Below are positions 57,099-60,000 of a stretch of 60,000 bases of DNA, piece by piece. A program made the translations under genes and the position numbers. Numbering within the stretch: position 1 is the first letter of the stretch; each line of letters starts with the position of its first letter. Location: NCBI RefSeq assembly GCF_964204645.1, contig NC_134032.1, positions 3,004,916 to 3,064,915 of the forward strand, written 5' to 3'. The notes below the pieces were generated by a model. It was not told where the DNA came from, searched no databases, and saw only the letters and a program-made list of their open reading frames with translations. Source of the stretch: Tubulanus polymorphus (taxonomy: Eukaryota; Nemertea; Palaeonemertea; Tubulaniformes; Tubulanidae).

Positions 57099-57699
57099 GC
57101 TGCTTTTCGCATCGTGCGTCATTTGTAAGGCATCAAACAGGGTCTGGCGTCGAATTTTTTGAACTCAAATCACTGTGAGAACGAAATGCACTTCATGCCA
57201 TCACGCAACTGAATGGAAGAGTGAACCAACAATCCGAGGCATTCCAGTGTGTAGCATAATGCTAAGTGCCATGATAATTTCGACTGGTAATCTAACAACC
57301 AACGTGACCCGCCTGTTCAAGTGAGTGTCACTTGAAATAGTATTTTTACATTTATTCTAACGGGTATATGGATTCTTTCTAGAAGGCTACTTCATAATAT
57401 TTTGATAGACTGTTCCCATTAGTAAAACAGCTGATAGTCTTTATCATGATTTCAGTTTAATGAAAATTCATTGTTCCACAATAAGAACGGTTTACAGACA
57501 CCAATCCCAGTATATTCACCTTGCAATAAGAAAATACTTCAATGGAAAGAGAAAGCTGCTATTGGATTCCATCGGAAATAAACCACTACTGCCGGGAAGG
57601 GATGGTCACTGCGATAGCCCAGGTCATTCAGCGAAGTATTGCTTTTACACAATAATGGACTTGCGGCAAAATAGAATCCTTACATCAGAATTAGTGCAG
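57099..57699 (+). pseudogene. Two exons of a transposase-like gene (uncharacterised DDE-type family)
   Basis: Exon 57099-57320 has V-I-C-K-A-S and C-T-S-C-H-H-A-T-E-W-K-S-E-P, then S-T-G-N, ending at a GTGAGT donor in phase 2. Exon 57456-57699 follows TTTCAG and keeps phase. It has R-H-Q-S-Q-Y and then D-G-H-C-D-S-P-G-H-S-A-K-Y-C-F-Y-T-I-M-D, ending at a GTAAAT donor. The D-x-C-D-S-P-G-H-(S/C)-A motif is the signature of a widespread invertebrate and fish gene family, probably transposase-derived (RNase H-like, first acidic residue here). An in-frame TGA near 57160 and the loss of later exons mark it as a relic. A possible later piece at 58161-58290 has E-G-I-A-T-K-P-R-Q. Confidence 0.5.
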
Positions 57700-58559
57700 G
57701 TAAATTCAATCTTCAATTTTGCAGGATTTCCATTATTTTGATTGTCATACGTAGGTTGATCAATGCAGATGTTTTCCTACGTCGAGTCAGAACATAAGAT
57801 AACATTGTTATGGTAACTTTGGTATTATTCAGCATTTGCATAGTAACTGGAGAAGCTGACAAAACGCAAAGGAAATGAAGACATAAAACAATGGATTCAA
57901 AATATTAAAGTTCATCTGTACTTTTGTGCCTTGTCGTCAAAGCCTGGAGAATTCAATAATATTTAGAAGAAATGGCTAGCGTGTGTTGAGCACGTTCAGA
58001 ATATACACACTAACTGTAGCCACGGACCACTTGAACAAGAGAGAAAATGACTTTTTCCTGGTACGCAATTTCATGTTTCTATAATTGTACAATATGCAGA
58101 AATGCTGTAAGAAAAAAAATCAAAGGCATCTAGAATTCAATTGGACTTTTCTCTTATAGGATCTCAAGCTGCTTCTGACTTTGAAGGTATTGCCACCAAG
58201 CCGAGGCAGTTAGCACAGATCCGAAACATGTCATCCTATGGTCAGACAAGTGGAGATGAATCATTTCATAGTGTTTCAACCATTTTTGTCCGAAGATGAT
58301 TCATTTTTCTTACACAGGAATGCTCAGTCGGTGAGTATGTTGCATGTTGGTTCAGGGGGTACAGGGGAAAACTTACCTGTAGATACGCTTCCACTTTAAA
58401 TTGGCGAAATCATATCGTCCTGGGTTAACATAAAATATTATTTTCCATATTACATGTGGCTATTCTTCATTACAACAAAAACAGTTCCCGTGTCCAAGCT
58501 AAAACAAAAGTGGTCAAAAAAAGTATGCTGTACACTATCCAAAGCACAAGAATGGGCAC
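57700..58559. other. Possible intron and remnant of the transposase-like gene
   Basis: Mostly featureless. 58161 onward follows a CTTATAG acceptor and reads for about 45 codons to a stop, perhaps a decayed exon of the preceding gene. Confidence 0.3.
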
Positions 58560-59125
58560 ATTGTGAGAACGTTCATTCAAATATCCAACATCGGTGAAAG
58601 TTTGATTACTGTATACATGTACTGTAGGTTTTCATGTTGTATGAATATTTTGTAGTTCAAATGGGTATGATGCTGATTCCAATGTACAATAAACACATGA
58701 AGTTAAATGGTCAAGGACAGTCAACACCAAGATATCTCTCTTCGACCGATGTTGCACCATAGAAGATCTGATTCTTTCATCTCGAGGAAAGTGATTCAAC
58801 ACGATCAAACATAACACTGTAATAGGTTTGCAGTTCATTTCATTTAGTCCTTTTTCCTTTTTAGCCAATTTGGATTTTATTGTAATTGAAACTCTGGAAC
58901 TGTTAACAAGAGACAAGTAAGAAGTTGAAAAAACACAAGTTATGCTTGATTCTGATATTCAAAATTAAATTCAAATTCAAATTTATTTTATTATATTATA
59001 TTTACAAAACATATCATTGGTTCATACGGTAATAAACATTAGGACAGAACGAATATTATTATAGAATTTTCAAAAAGGCAATGAATTTCTATAACTAAAT
59101 GAACATTATTTTTCTAATAACTGAG
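58560..59125 (-). mobile_element. Repeat family A, fragment
   Basis: Reverse complement matches about 6135-6690, from the TTGAATG...CCAACATCGGTGAAAG block to the LINE-like tail with CCAATGATATG and AAATAAATTT-type sequence. Ends abruptly next to the third AT-rich locus. Confidence 0.7.
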
Positions 59126-59159
59126 TAATTAGAAGATGGCGTTTTCAGGCCAGAGTACT

Positions 59160-59232
59160 AGAGTACTAGACACCACTCATCACCACAAGTAATTTTTTTT
59201 TCCTACTCATCACCACAAGTAATTTGTTTTCC
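59160..59232 (+). promoter_or_regulatory. Duplicated CTCATCACCACAAGTAATTT block before ORF
   Basis: Two copies in tandem (about 59176 and 59206), each followed by a T-run. The second is 10 bp from the ATG at 59239. A repeated promoter-proximal block recalls the module repeats ahead of the gene at 54429. Confidence 0.5.
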
Positions 59233-59238
59233 TTATAA

Positions 59239-59565
59239 ATGGGAGATAGAAAAGCATTCTTAGCAACAATAAATAACAGAATAAAACCAGCAAAAAAACA
59301 ATTTGAAATAAAAAAGTTAGTTGATGTTACAAAAGAAATTGAACATAAAATATTGAAATTAGAAAAGATAAAAACTAAATATGGAGAGAAAGTATCAGCT
59401 AATTTAAGCTACTGTAATGTTAGTACATCACGAGAATTTAAAGTATTTTTACCCGATAAATGGGTTTCATTGAGTATGGAGGAATTGAAAGATTTAGTAG
59501 GAATTAAAATAATATATCATGGGAAAAATGAAGACGGTCATCATGATTTAGAAATTGTTGATTAA
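59239..59565 (+). CDS. Intact small protein of virus-like locus, 108 aa
   Basis: Lys-rich helical N-terminus (residues 1-55, with heptad-like I-E-H-K-I-L-K-L-E-K-I). Then comes a compact C-terminal part with V-F-L-P-D-K-W-V-S-L-S-M-E-E-L and I-K-I-I-Y-H-G. The F-L-P...L...E pattern recalls short DNA-binding-like proteins of aquatic virus-like elements, but I cannot name the family. Single uninterrupted frame, so younger or better preserved than the other two loci. Confidence 0.55.
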   Translation: MGDRKAFLATINNRIKPAKKQFEIKKLVDVTKEIEHKILKLEKIKTKYGEKVSANLSYCNVSTSREFKVFLPDKWVSLSMEELKDLVGIKIIYHGKNEDGHHDLEIVD

Positions 59566-59713
59566 ATCTAAAAAAAATTAATAAAAATAATGAATATCTA
59601 GAATCCGAAATGACTTATCTGGACAATTTAATTGCTCCTCATAGATAGACAAAAGTAGTGAGATATTCAATTAATTAAAAAAATTATTTTTTTTTTGCTT
59701 TTTTTCTAAAATA

Positions 59714-60000
59714 TTAATCCATTTTTTTTATTGTTAATTTTGGAATTTCAGAAGTACTTTCATTTTTGATAGCAGTTGGTTTAGAATTATTAATATCATG
59801 AATTTTATTTGATTTCTTATACCAATCATACCCAATCAAAATGAATACAATTACAAATCCAACTGTAAAATATAAATATTTATCAAATATTCTACTATCA
59901 GAAGGAGTAGAAATAACAATATTTTCACCATTTTTATTAACATTTTTATTACTTATTTTTTCTTTTACGGCTTTTTTTATATTCTTGTGATTTAATTCCT
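59714..60000 (-). CDS. Small membrane protein of virus-like locus (5' end beyond window)
   Basis: Open from the window edge to TAA at 59714-59716. A polar Lys/Asn-rich N-terminal part is followed by D-K-Y-L-Y-F-T-V-G-F-V-I-V-F-I-L-I-G-Y (one membrane span), then Y-K-K and a polar tail. It converges on the ORF at 59239-59565. Its layout is similar to the small membrane proteins at 39735 and 55256, but sequence similarity is not evident. Confidence 0.5.
   Translation of the reverse strand, partial: ELNHKNIKKAVKEKISNKNVNKNGENIVISTPSDSRIFDKYLYFTVGFVIVFILIGYDWYKKSNKIHDINNSKPTAIKNESTSEIPKLTIKKMD

Larger units (their letters stand above)
59130..60000. mobile_element. Third AT-rich virus-like locus (continues beyond window)
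   Basis: Composition becomes strongly AT-rich at about 59130. Two converging genes (59239-59565 plus; 59714-60000 minus) follow a duplicated block CTCATCACCACAAGTAATTT. It shares gene style (small Lys/Asn/Ile-rich proteins, one membrane protein) with the loci at 38698 and 53541, but no direct nucleotide match to them was seen. Confidence 0.5.

Overview
The window looks like nuclear DNA of a marine invertebrate animal, most likely a lophotrochozoan (mollusc, brachiopod, nemertean or similar). That placement is inference. It rests on introns with matched splice phases, single-exon rhodopsin-type receptors, tRNA-derived SINEs, and a mixed load of LINE, Ty3-like, Penelope-like, Maverick/Polinton-like and foldback elements. 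Genes are sparse and most of the sequence is mobile or repetitive.

Region 0-17 kb. A broken chemosensory-type GPCR copy (691-1652) lies behind a 60-bp minisatellite. Two minus-strand genes for secreted proteins follow. One (3842-8532) joins a signal-peptide exon to a cysteine-rich PAN/apple-like exon across a 4.4-kb intron filled with a mobile repeat. The other (11852-16220) has at least seven exons whose phases agree at every junction except one gap. It encodes a Cys-rich protein ending in a Thr/Pro-rich tail and may be CAP-like.

Region 17-36 kb. A 2.3-kb terminal-inverted-repeat element (17318-19648) lies 47 bp from a 9.8-kb foldback element (19696-29472). The foldback element has kilobase-scale inverted arms, palindromic GC-rich minisatellites and a perfect 9-bp target duplication. 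Beyond it are two tandem copies of the same repeat family seen at 5.5-8.4 kb, here in inverse orientation, and then an intact GPCR gene (34821-35771, minus). Receptor, repeat family and foldback arms therefore form a nested mirror arrangement.

Region 36-53 kb. This is a graveyard of elements: a LINE ORF2 end and a LINE ORF1 with an IMPACT/UPF0029-like C-terminus; a first AT-rich virus-like element (38698-40690); a truncated Ty3-like gag-protease-RT; a decayed SGNH-hydrolase ORF; two exons of a CUE-like host gene; and a protein-primed DNA polymerase B remnant in which all three palm motifs are deleted.

Region 53-60 kb. A second and fuller AT-rich virus-like element (53541-56271) sits inside a Penelope-like retroelement whose 3' part carries hammerhead-ribozyme-like cores. 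It has self-palindromic ends, a zinc-finger gene, two small membrane-protein genes, and tandem copies of the promoter plus start codon ahead of its first gene. A transposase-like gene fragment, another piece of the 5.5-8.4 kb repeat and a third AT-rich gene pair close the window.

The most novel material is the AT-rich virus-like family (three loci) and the 9.8-kb foldback element.
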